64,000 nucleotides of DNA from UKL13-2 sp038321965 (GTDB taxonomy: Bacteria; Pseudomonadota; Gammaproteobacteria; Burkholderiales; Usitatibacteraceae), in assembly GCA_038321965.1 (NCBI GenBank), contig JBBQFL010000005.1, forward strand, positions 1 to 64,000. The letters are read 5' to 3'. Made by a program: the position numbers and the translations under genes. Shown here piece by piece: positions 8,217 through 16,271 of this stretch. The notes beneath the pieces were generated by a model. The model did not search any database and had not been told where the DNA came from. It saw nothing but the letters and a program-made list of their open reading frames with translations. Position 1 is the first letter of the stretch. Each line of letters opens with the position of its first letter.

Positions 8217-10250
8217 ATGAGTCCTGTGAGTACCAAAAAAATCAAACACCTGCTGACCCGTTCGGTCATGGCTGTCGCTGCTACGTCGGCGATGCTTCTC
8301 GCACAACCTGCGCTCGCCGACGAGACCGTATCACTCAGCTTCGTCAACGCCGATATTCCGTCGGTCGTCAAAACCATTGGTGCACACACGGGAAAGACAT
8401 TCATTATCGACCCGCGTGTGACCGGCACGATGAACATCATCTCGCAGGCACCGGTGAGCAAGGAAATCGCCTACCAGATCCTGTTGTCGGCCTTGCGCGT
8501 TCACGGCTTTGCCGCCATTGAGGAGCGCGGCGTGGTGAAGATCGTCCCCGAAGCCGACGCGAAAACGTCAGGCACCGTGATTGATCGTGGCACGCAGGTG
8601 GCGGGTGACCGCATCGTCACACAGGTTTTCGTATTGCAGAATGAAAGCGCCTCACAACTCGCACAGGTTCTGCGGCCATTGGTGGCGCCGAACAATTTCA
8701 TCAATGCCTACCCCGGCAGTAATGTACTCGTCATCGCCGACTATGCGAGCAACGTCAATCGCATTGCCAAGATCATCGCCTCCATCGATGTGCCGAGCAG
8801 TTCGGAAATGCAGGTCATCAAACTGCAATACGCGAGCGCGGTCGATGTCGTCAATCTTCTCAAGAGTCTGATGCCCGAGACCAACGCCAACCCTGCCAAT
8901 CCGGGAGCACCAGCAAAACTCTCTCTGGGTGTAGAGCCACGTACCAATAGCCTGATCGTTCGCGCAGAGACGCCGCAACTGGTGGCGCGTGTCAAAACAC
9001 TCATTGCCGGACTTGATATTCCGACAGCGGCTGGCGGCAATATTCATGTAGTTTATCTGCGCAACGCCGAAGCCGTGAAAGTGGCCGAAACATTGCGGGG
9101 TCTGCTTGCAGGTTCGTCCAGCGCCGCTGCCAGTGCACCTGCTCCGGCCGCACCCGCTGCAGCGGGCACCGCGCCGAGCGCCAGCACTGGCGCGGCTTCC
9201 AGCGCGGCTGGCAGCAGCATTCAGGCCTATGCATCAACCAATTCCCTGGTCATCGTCGCACCGGATCACGTCTATAACTCGCTCAGAACGGTGATCGATA
9301 AACTCGATGCCCGCCGCGCACAGGTTTACGTTGAGGCGCTGGTGGTTGAGGTCAGTGCGTCGATTGCGTCTGAAATGGGCATTCAGTGGCAGGATTTATC
9401 GGGCCTCAATCGCGGCGGCTCGCAAGTGATCGGCGGTACCAATTTTGGCGGCGCCGGCACCAACATCATTGGCGCAGCTGGCAATATCAGCGGCGTCGCC
9501 GCTGGCCTCAACATCGGTGTGGTGCGCGGCAGAATCAATATCCCCGGCGTCGGCGAGGTGTTGAACCTTGGTGCCTTGGCGCGCGCGCTGGAGGCTGACC
9601 AGAAGGGCAATGTGCTGTCCACACCGAATATCCTGACGCTCGATAACGAAGAAGGAAAAATCACCGTCGGTCAGACAGTACCGTTTTTGACCGGCAGCTT
9701 TACGCAAACAACGACGGGCGCCACCAATCCATTTCAAACCGTGGAGCGCAAAGACGTTGGCCTGACGCTCAAAGTCACGCCGCAAGTCGCTGAAGGTGGC
9801 ACCGTCAAGTTGAAGGCCTTCCTTGAGGTTTCAAGCGTTGTGCCGACTACGACCTCGGTGAAATCCGTTGACCTCATCACCAACAAACGCTCTATCGAAA
9901 ACACCGTATTGGTCGATGACGGCCAGATTGTGGTCATCGGCGGGCTGATTTCTGACGACAGCAAAAACAATGAGAGCAAAGTGCCGCTTTTGGGCGACAT
10001 TCCGTTCCTCGGCAATCTGTTCAAGTACCAGACCAGGAATCGAGACAAGACCAATTTGATGGTGTTCCTGCGGCCTACTGTGTTGCGTGATGGCAAGGCA
10101 GCAAACCAGTTGACGGGAGAGCGCTATAACTACATCCGCAATGAGCAAACCGGGCTGCTGCGGGAGAATGAATCCTCGCTGTTGCCACCAACCGGCGGCG
10201 CGTTGTTGCCCGCGCCTGTGACCCCGCCTGCGGCTCCCGCCACCAAATAG
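8217..10250 (+). CDS. gspD: type II secretion system secretin GspD
   Basis: GspD forms the outer-membrane channel of the T2SS. From the ATG at 8217 the protein has 677 residues: a signal peptide ending PALA at 34, N0 at about 35-115, N1 at 130-192, N2 at 195-268 and N3 at 275-365. An Ala/Pro/Ser-rich loop lies inside N3 at about 300-335. The secretin core follows from about 368, with VPLLGDIPFLGNLF near its end, and the tail is proline-rich. The frame is open further upstream to 8112, but that part overlaps the divergent methyltransferase leader and lacks a signal sequence; no strong ribosome-binding site marks either start. No pilotin gene was recognised nearby. Confidence 0.92.
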   Translation: MSPVSTKKIKHLLTRSVMAVAATSAMLLAQPALADETVSLSFVNADIPSVVKTIGAHTGKTFIIDPRVTGTMNIISQAPVSKEIAYQILLSALRVHGFAAIEERGVVKIVPEADAKTSGTVIDRGTQVAGDRIVTQVFVLQNESASQLAQVLRPLVAPNNFINAYPGSNVLVIADYASNVNRIAKIIASIDVPSSSEMQVIKLQYASAVDVVNLLKSLMPETNANPANPGAPAKLSLGVEPRTNSLIVRAETPQLVARVKTLIAGLDIPTAAGGNIHVVYLRNAEAVKVAETLRGLLAGSSSAAASAPAPAAPAAAGTAPSASTGAASSAAGSSIQAYASTNSLVIVAPDHVYNSLRTVIDKLDARRAQVYVEALVVEVSASIASEMGIQWQDLSGLNRGGSQVIGGTNFGGAGTNIIGAAGNISGVAAGLNIGVVRGRINIPGVGEVLNLGALARALEADQKGNVLSTPNILTLDNEEGKITVGQTVPFLTGSFTQTTTGATNPFQTVERKDVGLTLKVTPQVAEGGTVKLKAFLEVSSVVPTTTSVKSVDLITNKRSIENTVLVDDGQIVVIGGLISDDSKNNESKVPLLGDIPFLGNLFKYQTRNRDKTNLMVFLRPTVLRDGKAANQLTGERYNYIRNEQTGLLRENESSLLPPTGGALLPAPVTPPAAPATK

Positions 10251-10252
10251 CC

Positions 10253-11794
10253 ATGGGTTCGTCGGACGCCAAACAGCGCGATGTCTTTGAGAATGCTGAC
10301 CCGGCGGTCGTTGGCATGTTGCCGTATCACTTTGCCAAGGCAAAAGGCGTCATCACTGCCCGGCAGCTAAACGACGAAATCGAAGTCTGGCTGGCGCCTG
10401 ATCCGGCCTCGGCCACACTGGCCGAAGTGCGGCGCATGACGGGCAAGGCCTTGAAGCCGGTGCTGCTCTCGCAATCTGAATTCAACACCCGGCTGGCCCG
10501 TGCCTATACTGCCGGGGCGACCGATAGTGGCAACGATGACGCTGTGCAGGAGATCGCGAGCAACATCGAAAACGCCACCGATCTGGCGCAATTGACGCAA
10601 TCGCTGCCTGAGATCGCCGATCTTCTAGAAACAGAAAATGATGCGCCTATCATCAAGCTCATCAATGCGCTTCTGACGCAAGGCGTTCGTGAAAACGCCT
10701 CGGACATCCACCTGGAAATTTTTGAGCGCCGCTCGCTGGTCAGATTCCGCGTCGATGGCGCACTGCGCGATGTGGTCGAACCCAAGCGCTCTCTGCACGC
10801 GGCGATGGTGTCACGCGTTAAGGTGATGGCCGAACTTGACATCGCCGAAAAACGTCTGCCGCAGGACGGCCGCATCATGCTGCGCATTGCCGGCAGACCG
10901 GTCGATGTGCGCGTCTCCACCCTACCGACTGGTCATGGCGAGCGAGTGGTGATGCGTCTGCTCGACAAGCAGGCGGGCCGCCTGTCTCTGGACGGCCTCG
11001 GCATGCCAGCCACCACGCTGGCGCGGCTGGACCGCTTGATCCAGCAGCCACACGGCATCATCCTTGTCACTGGCCCCACCGGCTCCGGGAAAACCACCAC
11101 CCTGTATGCGGCATTGTCGCGCCTCGATGCGCATACGCGCAACATGATGACCGTCGAAGACCCGATCGAATACGACCTCGACGGTGTCGGGCAGACGCAG
11201 GTGAACCCTCGCATCGAGATGACCTTTGCACGGGCGTTACGCGCTATTCTTAGGCAAGATCCTGACGTCATCATGATCGGAGAGATTCGCGACCTTGAGA
11301 CGGCGCAGATTGCGGTGCAAGCATCGCTCACTGGTCACCTGGTATTGGCGACATTGCACACCAATTCCGCGGCAGGGGCCGTCACCCGATTGGTCGACAT
11401 GGGAATTGAGCCATATTTGCTCGCGTCCACCTTGTCGGGGGTGCTGGCACAGCGGTTGGTGCGCAAACTCAATCCTGCCGCGCGGCATGCGCGCGAACCA
11501 GATGATGCCGAGCGGCATATGCTGAAGAGTGCGATTGATCCTATGCATCGCGAAATTTCAACGCTTTATGAGCCTGCAGATGCCGTCACCGGCTACAAAG
11601 GCAGAACCGGCATTTACGAGTTGCTCGCGGTCGACGAACCACTGCGCAAACTCATTCACGATGGTGCGGCTGAAAGTGAACTCACCGAGGCCGCAACCCG
11701 CAATGGCATGGTGCCGTTGCGTGAGGACGGGTTGCGCTGGGTTGCTGAAGGCGTGACATCGCTCGAAGAAGTGTTGCGCGTGACGCGTGACTAA
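10253..11794 (+). CDS. gspE: type II secretion system ATPase GspE (lacks the tetracysteine motif)
   Basis: GspE is the cytoplasmic ATPase that powers pseudopilus assembly. Key motifs in its 513 residues are the Asp box ASDIHLE at 149-155, Walker A GPTGSGKTTT at 274-283, Walker B around DPDVIMIGEIRD at 336-347, and the His box TGHLVLATLHT at 360-370. GYKGRTGIYEL at 447-457 ends the C-terminal module. Most family members place a zinc-binding CxxC...CxxC between about 407 and 445. Here that stretch reads KLNPAARH and LYEPADAVTGYKG, and the whole protein contains no cysteine. The gene begins 2 bases after the gspD stop. ATPase motifs are intact, so the protein is probably functional. Confidence 0.93.
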   Translation: MGSSDAKQRDVFENADPAVVGMLPYHFAKAKGVITARQLNDEIEVWLAPDPASATLAEVRRMTGKALKPVLLSQSEFNTRLARAYTAGATDSGNDDAVQEIASNIENATDLAQLTQSLPEIADLLETENDAPIIKLINALLTQGVRENASDIHLEIFERRSLVRFRVDGALRDVVEPKRSLHAAMVSRVKVMAELDIAEKRLPQDGRIMLRIAGRPVDVRVSTLPTGHGERVVMRLLDKQAGRLSLDGLGMPATTLARLDRLIQQPHGIILVTGPTGSGKTTTLYAALSRLDAHTRNMMTVEDPIEYDLDGVGQTQVNPRIEMTFARALRAILRQDPDVIMIGEIRDLETAQIAVQASLTGHLVLATLHTNSAAGAVTRLVDMGIEPYLLASTLSGVLAQRLVRKLNPAARHAREPDDAERHMLKSAIDPMHREISTLYEPADAVTGYKGRTGIYELLAVDEPLRKLIHDGAAESELTEAATRNGMVPLREDGLRWVAEGVTSLEEVLRVTRD

Positions 11795-11835
11795 CCTGAC
11801 AGTTCTGCAATTGAATATGTTGATTTGTTTGCAAT

Positions 11836-11925
11836 CCCCCTCTCCCTCGATCCCTCTCCCACGAGGGGAGAGGGAAGGTGTAACCCCCTCTCCCCTCGTG
11901 GGAGAGGGCTGGGGAGAGGGGGAAG
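11836..11925. repeat. dispersed palindromic repeat, copy 2, between gspE and gspF
   Basis: Two 23-base arms, 11852-11874 and 11886-11908, are exact reverse complements separated by 11 bases. Each arm is itself nearly palindromic (CCCTCTCCC...GGGAGAGGG), and outer CCCCCTCTCCC and GGGGAGAGGGGG flanks extend the symmetry. The RNA could fold into a large stable hairpin. It occupies a 189-base gap in an operon whose other gaps are mostly a few bases or overlaps. There is no T-run, so it is not a standard intrinsic terminator. Confidence 0.85.
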
Positions 11926-11983
11926 CCTTGACGCATCTGTCGAACACTTCCCGTAACTGCCCCGTCGAACCCTAGCAACCACG

Positions 11984-13198
11984 ATGCCCGGCTACCGTTA
12001 CACCGCCTACGATATTGACGGCCACGAACAGCGCGGCGTACTCGAATCCGATAGCCCGCGTTTGGCGCGGTCGCAGCTGCGCAATCAAGGGCTGTTTCCC
12101 CTCGACGTCACGCTTATCGAAGCTGCGAACGATGCTGACGCCAGTGCCGCACGGCGTAGCGGTAAATTGGGTACCGCTGACCTTGCGCGCGTCACACGGC
12201 AACTTGCTACATTGCTCGGTGCAGGATTGACGGTCGAGCAGACGTTCGACGCTCTGATCGAGCAAGCCGAATCAGAGAAAGAGCGGCAATTGCTGGCACG
12301 TCTACGCGGCAGCGTGCTGGAAGGCCACTCGCTGGGTAAAGCACTTGCGGCATATCCGGAGACTTTCTCCGACCTGTATCAAACGCTGGTGTCGGCTGGG
12401 GAAACCTCAGGAAAATTGCCCGATGTGCTGCTGCGGCTTGCGGACCATGTCGAGGCACAGCAGGCGATGCGACAGAAGTTGCTGGTGGCGCTGATTTATC
12501 CGGTCATCGTGATGACCGTGTGCATCCTGGTTGTCGGCGGATTGATGATTTATGTCGTGCCTCAAGTGGTCGGCGTATTTGAAACCACCAAGCAGACGCT
12601 CCCCTGGTTCACACGCGCACTGCTGGCGTTGTCGCGTTTCCTGCAGACGACCGGCGTGTTCTGGCTGGTGATTGCACTCGCCGGTGTGGTGGCCGCGCGC
12701 GCTGCCTTGAAGCGCCCTCACCTGCGCCGCCGTTGGCACGGCTGGCTACTTTCGTTTCCCATCGTTGGTAAGACCATCCGCGCGCAGCAGTCCTCACAAC
12801 TCGCGGCGACACTATCGATACTCGTCGGCAGCGGCGTGCCGGTGCTGGCCGCACTCAGTGCCAGCGTCGGCGTGGTGACGAATTTGCCGATGCGCGATGC
12901 GCTGGAGCGCGCGGCGTTAAATGTGCGCGAAGGCGCCGGGCTTTCACAGGCAATCGGCCAGAGCAAGCGTTTTCCGCCGGTGCTGGTACATCTGATCGCT
13001 TCAGGCGAGGCCAGTGGCAAGCTGCCGCAGACGCTGACCACCGCCGCCGTTCAGCAACAGCGCGATATCGAAATCCGCACAGCAGCACTTGCAGCGCTGA
13101 TCGAACCGGCCATGATCCTGTTTATGGGCGCCGTCGTACTGGCGATTGTGTTGGCGGTGCTATTACCGATATTTGAACTGAATCAGTTGGTGAAGTAA
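11984..13198 (+). CDS. gspF: type II secretion system platform protein GspF
   Basis: GspF is the polytopic inner-membrane platform protein that couples GspE to pseudopilus growth. Its 404 residues show two tandem T2SSF domains: the first at about 70-190 (RQLATLLGAGLTVEQTFDAL, SAGETSGKLPDVLLRLADH) and the second at about 265-390 (ATLSILVGSGVPVLAALSA, ASGEASGKLPQTL). Three hydrophobic segments occur near 170-195, 220-240 and 375-397. An N-terminal YRYTAYDIDGHEQRGVLESDS segment is typical. Length and motifs match the family. It follows the palindromic repeat and precedes a 159-base gap before gspG. Confidence 0.93.
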   Translation: MPGYRYTAYDIDGHEQRGVLESDSPRLARSQLRNQGLFPLDVTLIEAANDADASAARRSGKLGTADLARVTRQLATLLGAGLTVEQTFDALIEQAESEKERQLLARLRGSVLEGHSLGKALAAYPETFSDLYQTLVSAGETSGKLPDVLLRLADHVEAQQAMRQKLLVALIYPVIVMTVCILVVGGLMIYVVPQVVGVFETTKQTLPWFTRALLALSRFLQTTGVFWLVIALAGVVAARAALKRPHLRRRWHGWLLSFPIVGKTIRAQQSSQLAATLSILVGSGVPVLAALSASVGVVTNLPMRDALERAALNVREGAGLSQAIGQSKRFPPVLVHLIASGEASGKLPQTLTTAAVQQQRDIEIRTAALAALIEPAMILFMGAVVLAIVLAVLLPIFELNQLVK

Positions 13199-13357
13199 GC
13201 GTTCTAAATCGCAGATCGCCATTTGATGCGGTGTTTGGCGAAATAATGGCTGCGAAGGCGCGCCAGTGCTAGAGTTTTAACATTTTCTATACGGTTCTGA
13301 AAGCCGCAATCTGTCACCGCCCGGACAATCCGCCCCGAACCTCAAACCGAACTCACC

Positions 13358-13780
13358 ATGAAAAAACCCTCCGGCTTTACCCTCATCGAAGTCATGATCG
13401 TCGTGGTCATCCTCGGCATTCTTGCGGCGGTGATTGTGCCAAAAATTCTCGACCGTCCTGATCAGGCCAAAGTGACCGCTGCAAAATCGGACATCGCCGT
13501 GATCATGCAACAGCTAAAACTCTATCGGCTTGACAACGGCACCTACCCATCTACCGACCAGGGGCTTGGCGCATTGACGATCAAGCCGACCACCAACCCG
13601 GTTCCGACAAACTGGAAAACTGGCGGGTACCTTGAGCGGCTACCGAACGACCCGTGGAAGCGTCCTTACCTTTACCTGAACCCCGGTGTGAAGGGTGAGA
13701 TTGACGTATTCAGCTACGGCGCTGACGGCCAGCCCGGCGGCGAAGGGCCGAACGCCGATATCGGCTCGTGGAATCTCTGA
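13358..13780 (+). CDS. gspG: type II secretion major pseudopilin GspG
   Basis: GspG is the main subunit of the periplasmic pseudopilus. The 140-residue precursor has a short positive leader and the prepilin-peptidase site G6/F7 in PSG-FTLIEVM; Glu at mature position 5 is present. A long hydrophobic N-terminal helix follows, then the signature GTYPSTDQGLGAL and DPWKRPYLYLNPG. The calcium-binding loop near the C-terminus is FSYGADGQPGGEGPNADIGSW. The gap upstream (13199-13357) is AT-richer near 13275-13300 and may hold a promoter, which would fit the usual higher need for GspG, but no clear hexamers can be asserted. Confidence 0.95.
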   Translation: MKKPSGFTLIEVMIVVVILGILAAVIVPKILDRPDQAKVTAAKSDIAVIMQQLKLYRLDNGTYPSTDQGLGALTIKPTTNPVPTNWKTGGYLERLPNDPWKRPYLYLNPGVKGEIDVFSYGADGQPGGEGPNADIGSWNL

Positions 13781-13783
13781 TCT

Positions 13784-14281
13784 GTGATACAGCTGCGCCA
13801 TCGGGGTTTAACGTCGAAGCAGGGTTTTACGCTCATCGAGATCATGGTTGTCGTGGTCATCATCGGCATTTCTCTGCTGGTGGCCGTTCCCAAGCTGTTT
13901 CCCAGTGATGACGACGCGACGCGACGCGAAAGCGAGCGCGTGCTCGCCGTGCTGCAGGTGGCACGCGATGAAGCCGCATTTGGTGGTCGTGTCATCGCCG
14001 CGCGCTTTGATTCAGGCCAGATGCAATTTTTCGAGCGCGACGCTGGCAATCCCGATCAATGGAATCCGGCAGGTTCCCCTGAATTGAAGCCCGTAACCTT
14101 GATCGATTCAGTCAGCGTGCAATTGTCCGTCGCCGGCATTGCCGTCCCGCAAAAATCTGCGCAGATCACGTTTCTCCCGATCGGCGTGAGCCAGCCGTTT
14201 GAGCTGTCTTTTGCGACGGCATCGCTGGTCGTTACCATTGTCGGCGACGCCATCGGCAATCTGCAGTTCAAAGCGCCGTAG
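13784..14281 (+). CDS. gspH: type II secretion minor pseudopilin GspH
   Basis: This minor pseudopilin of the T2SS tip complex has 165 residues, starting at a GTG 3 bases after the gspG stop. The prepilin site is QG-FTLIEIM, with Glu at mature position 5, followed by a hydrophobic helix (VVVVIIGISLLVAV). The central segment RVLAVLQVARDEAAFGGRVIAARFD matches the GspH helix-strand region, and the C-terminus is beta-rich. Its place between gspG and gspI is the standard order. Confidence 0.85.
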   Translation: MIQLRHRGLTSKQGFTLIEIMVVVVIIGISLLVAVPKLFPSDDDATRRESERVLAVLQVARDEAAFGGRVIAARFDSGQMQFFERDAGNPDQWNPAGSPELKPVTLIDSVSVQLSVAGIAVPQKSAQITFLPIGVSQPFELSFATASLVVTIVGDAIGNLQFKAP

Positions 14282-14287
14282 TCATCG

Positions 14288-14668
14288 ATGCAGCCACCAG
14301 CGCGCGGTTTTACTCTGATCGAGGTTCTTGTCGCGCTGGTCATTTTGGCCGTCGCCCTGGCAGCTGCCGCGCGCGCGGCAAATATCGCGACAGTGAGCGC
14401 CGAAGAATCCAAATTACGCACGCTGGCCACCTGGGCGGCACAAAATCGCATCGCACTATTGACGGCGACCCGCAGCTTTCCCGGCAGTGGAGTGACCACC
14501 GGAAAAAGTAACCTGGGCGGTATCGAGTTTGAATGGCGGCAGACCGCTGCCGACACCCCCAATCCTAACTTTCGCAAGATTGAAATCAGCGTATTGCGAC
14601 CCAATGACCCGCGAATTTTAACGACGCTCACGGCATATCTGGTTCAGTCAGACGGGGACGGGCGATGA
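14288..14668 (+). CDS. gspI: type II secretion minor pseudopilin GspI
   Basis: GspI initiates the tip complex together with GspJ and GspK. The 126-residue precursor has the site RG-FTLIEVL, a hydrophobic helix (ALVILAVALAAAARA) and the family pattern LATWAAQNRIALL before a beta-strand domain. The stop overlaps the gspJ start by 4 bases (ATGA), which points to coupled translation. Length is typical of the family. Confidence 0.88.
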   Translation: MQPPARGFTLIEVLVALVILAVALAAAARAANIATVSAEESKLRTLATWAAQNRIALLTATRSFPGSGVTTGKSNLGGIEFEWRQTAADTPNPNFRKIEISVLRPNDPRILTTLTAYLVQSDGDGR

Positions 14669-15279
14669 AGCACCGCCAGCGCGCCTTCACACTCATCGAG
14701 TTGCTGGTAGCGATGACAATTTTTGCTGTGCTCGCGGTGATTTCGTATCGCACGCTAGATTCGTTGTTCAAGACGCGGGAACACTTGAACGTGCAAAGTA
14801 GCCGCCTTCGCGATGTCGCCTTGCTGTTTGCGCGAATGGAAAGCGACTTTGCGACGGTGCTGGCACGCCGGGTGCGCAATACGGACAACCTGCTCGACGA
14901 CGCGCTTCGGCTTTCACCCTTGCCGCCCGCCGCCAACGATGCGTCGCTGGTATTTACGCGTTCTGGCTTTGCGGGTTCAGTGGGCGCACTGACCAGCCCG
15001 CAGCGCATCGGCTATCGCCTCAAAGGCAACACGTTCGAATTGGTCATGTGGCCGAATCTCGATATGGCGCCGCGTAGCGTGCCGCAAGCCTATGCTGCAC
15101 TGACCGAGGTACGTGAGGTCGCGTGGCGGGCGATGGACAAAGCCGGCAATTACGCCACCGAATGGCGTTCCACTGGCTCTGAAGGCGCGACCTATTTTCC
15201 AACCGCATTGGAACTCTCGATCACGTTGGCGACCGGCGAGCAGTACACGCGGCTCTTTACCTTGCCGGCAGGCCGATGA
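14665..15279 (+). CDS. gspJ: type II secretion minor pseudopilin GspJ
   Basis: GspJ is a tip-complex pseudopilin of 204 residues. The leader ends RQRA-FTLIELL, so the residue before the cut is alanine rather than the near-universal glycine; the rest of the site is canonical, with Glu at mature position 5. The body shows LLFARMESDFATVLARR and RIGYRLKGNTFELVMWPN, as expected for GspJ. It overlaps gspI before it and gspK after it by 4 bases each. Confidence 0.88.
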   Translation: MKHRQRAFTLIELLVAMTIFAVLAVISYRTLDSLFKTREHLNVQSSRLRDVALLFARMESDFATVLARRVRNTDNLLDDALRLSPLPPAANDASLVFTRSGFAGSVGALTSPQRIGYRLKGNTFELVMWPNLDMAPRSVPQAYAALTEVREVAWRAMDKAGNYATEWRSTGSEGATYFPTALELSITLATGEQYTRLFTLPAGR

Positions 15280-16256
15280 AGCCGCGCCGCCCCCACTCCA
15301 CGCGCCAACGCGGTACCGCCATCATCACCGCCCTGCTGGTGGTGCTGCTCGCCGCCAGTGTGGCCGCATTCCTGCTCGCGCAGCAAAGCCATGCTCTCAC
15401 CCGCACCGCGCGTGCGACCGAACGCGCGCAGGCCATGTTGTTCGTGCAGCCACTTCTGCAGTGGGCACGGGCATCGTTGTTCGAGTTCCAGAAAAACACC
15501 AAAGTCGTTGACCTCACGCAGCGCTGGGCACAGCCAATCGGTGCGCAACCTATCGAAGGCGCGCTGGCAACGGGGTTTTTTCGCGACGAAACCGGGCTGT
15601 TTAACGTCAACAATCTGGTGAACGACGATGGCCGCCAGAACCCGGCAGATGTCGCGGTATTCAAACAATTGCTGGCCAATCTCGAGTTGAACCCCGACCT
15701 TGCCAGCGCAGTTGCCGACTGGATTGACAAGGACGATGAGACCAGCTTTCCCGGCGGCGCCGAAGACCAAGCCTACCTCGCACTGCCTCAGCCCTACCGT
15801 GCGGCCAATCAGCGGGTATTGCAGATCGAGGAGCTCCATAGTGTTCGTGGCATCGAACCAGCCACGTTCAACAAACTCAAGCCGTTCATCACTGCCCTGC
15901 CGACCCGTAGCAAGATCAATATCAACACTGCGCCCCGGGAGATTCTGGAGGCAGCTTTTACGGAACTGAACAAAGCAATCCTGGATGAATTGCTAGTCCG
16001 ACGTATGTCGCAGCCCTTCAAGTCGTTTGACAACGACCGTGACGTCAAGGGCATCAAGGCGTTTCTTAAAGACATTCCGCCGGCAAAGCTGGATCAACTA
16101 CTGGACTTCAACAGCAGCTATTTTTCGGTCACGATGGGCATCAGCACGGGCAGTGCGCAGCTACGTCAATCTGCGCTGTTTCAGTTGCAGCCCGCAAACG
16201 CAGCCGCGCCGAATGCCACAGCATGGCCACGTATAATTTGGCTTAAAGACGATTGA
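15276..16256 (+). CDS. gspK: type II secretion minor pseudopilin GspK
   Basis: GspK caps the pseudopilus tip. The 326-residue protein has a basic leader ending RQRG, then TAIITALLVVLLAASVAAFLL. As in other GspK proteins, it lacks Glu at mature position 5. A large alpha domain follows, with GLFNVNNLV, VADWIDKDDE and the helix-hairpin-helix-like ININTAPREILEA. It overlaps gspJ by 4 bases, and gspL starts 15 bases later. Confidence 0.88.
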   Translation: MKPRRPHSTRQRGTAIITALLVVLLAASVAAFLLAQQSHALTRTARATERAQAMLFVQPLLQWARASLFEFQKNTKVVDLTQRWAQPIGAQPIEGALATGFFRDETGLFNVNNLVNDDGRQNPADVAVFKQLLANLELNPDLASAVADWIDKDDETSFPGGAEDQAYLALPQPYRAANQRVLQIEELHSVRGIEPATFNKLKPFITALPTRSKININTAPREILEAAFTELNKAILDELLVRRMSQPFKSFDNDRDVKGIKAFLKDIPPAKLDQLLDFNSSYFSVTMGISTGSAQLRQSALFQLQPANAAAPNATAWPRIIWLKDD

Positions 16257-16271
16257 CCAAGGCCGTACCCG

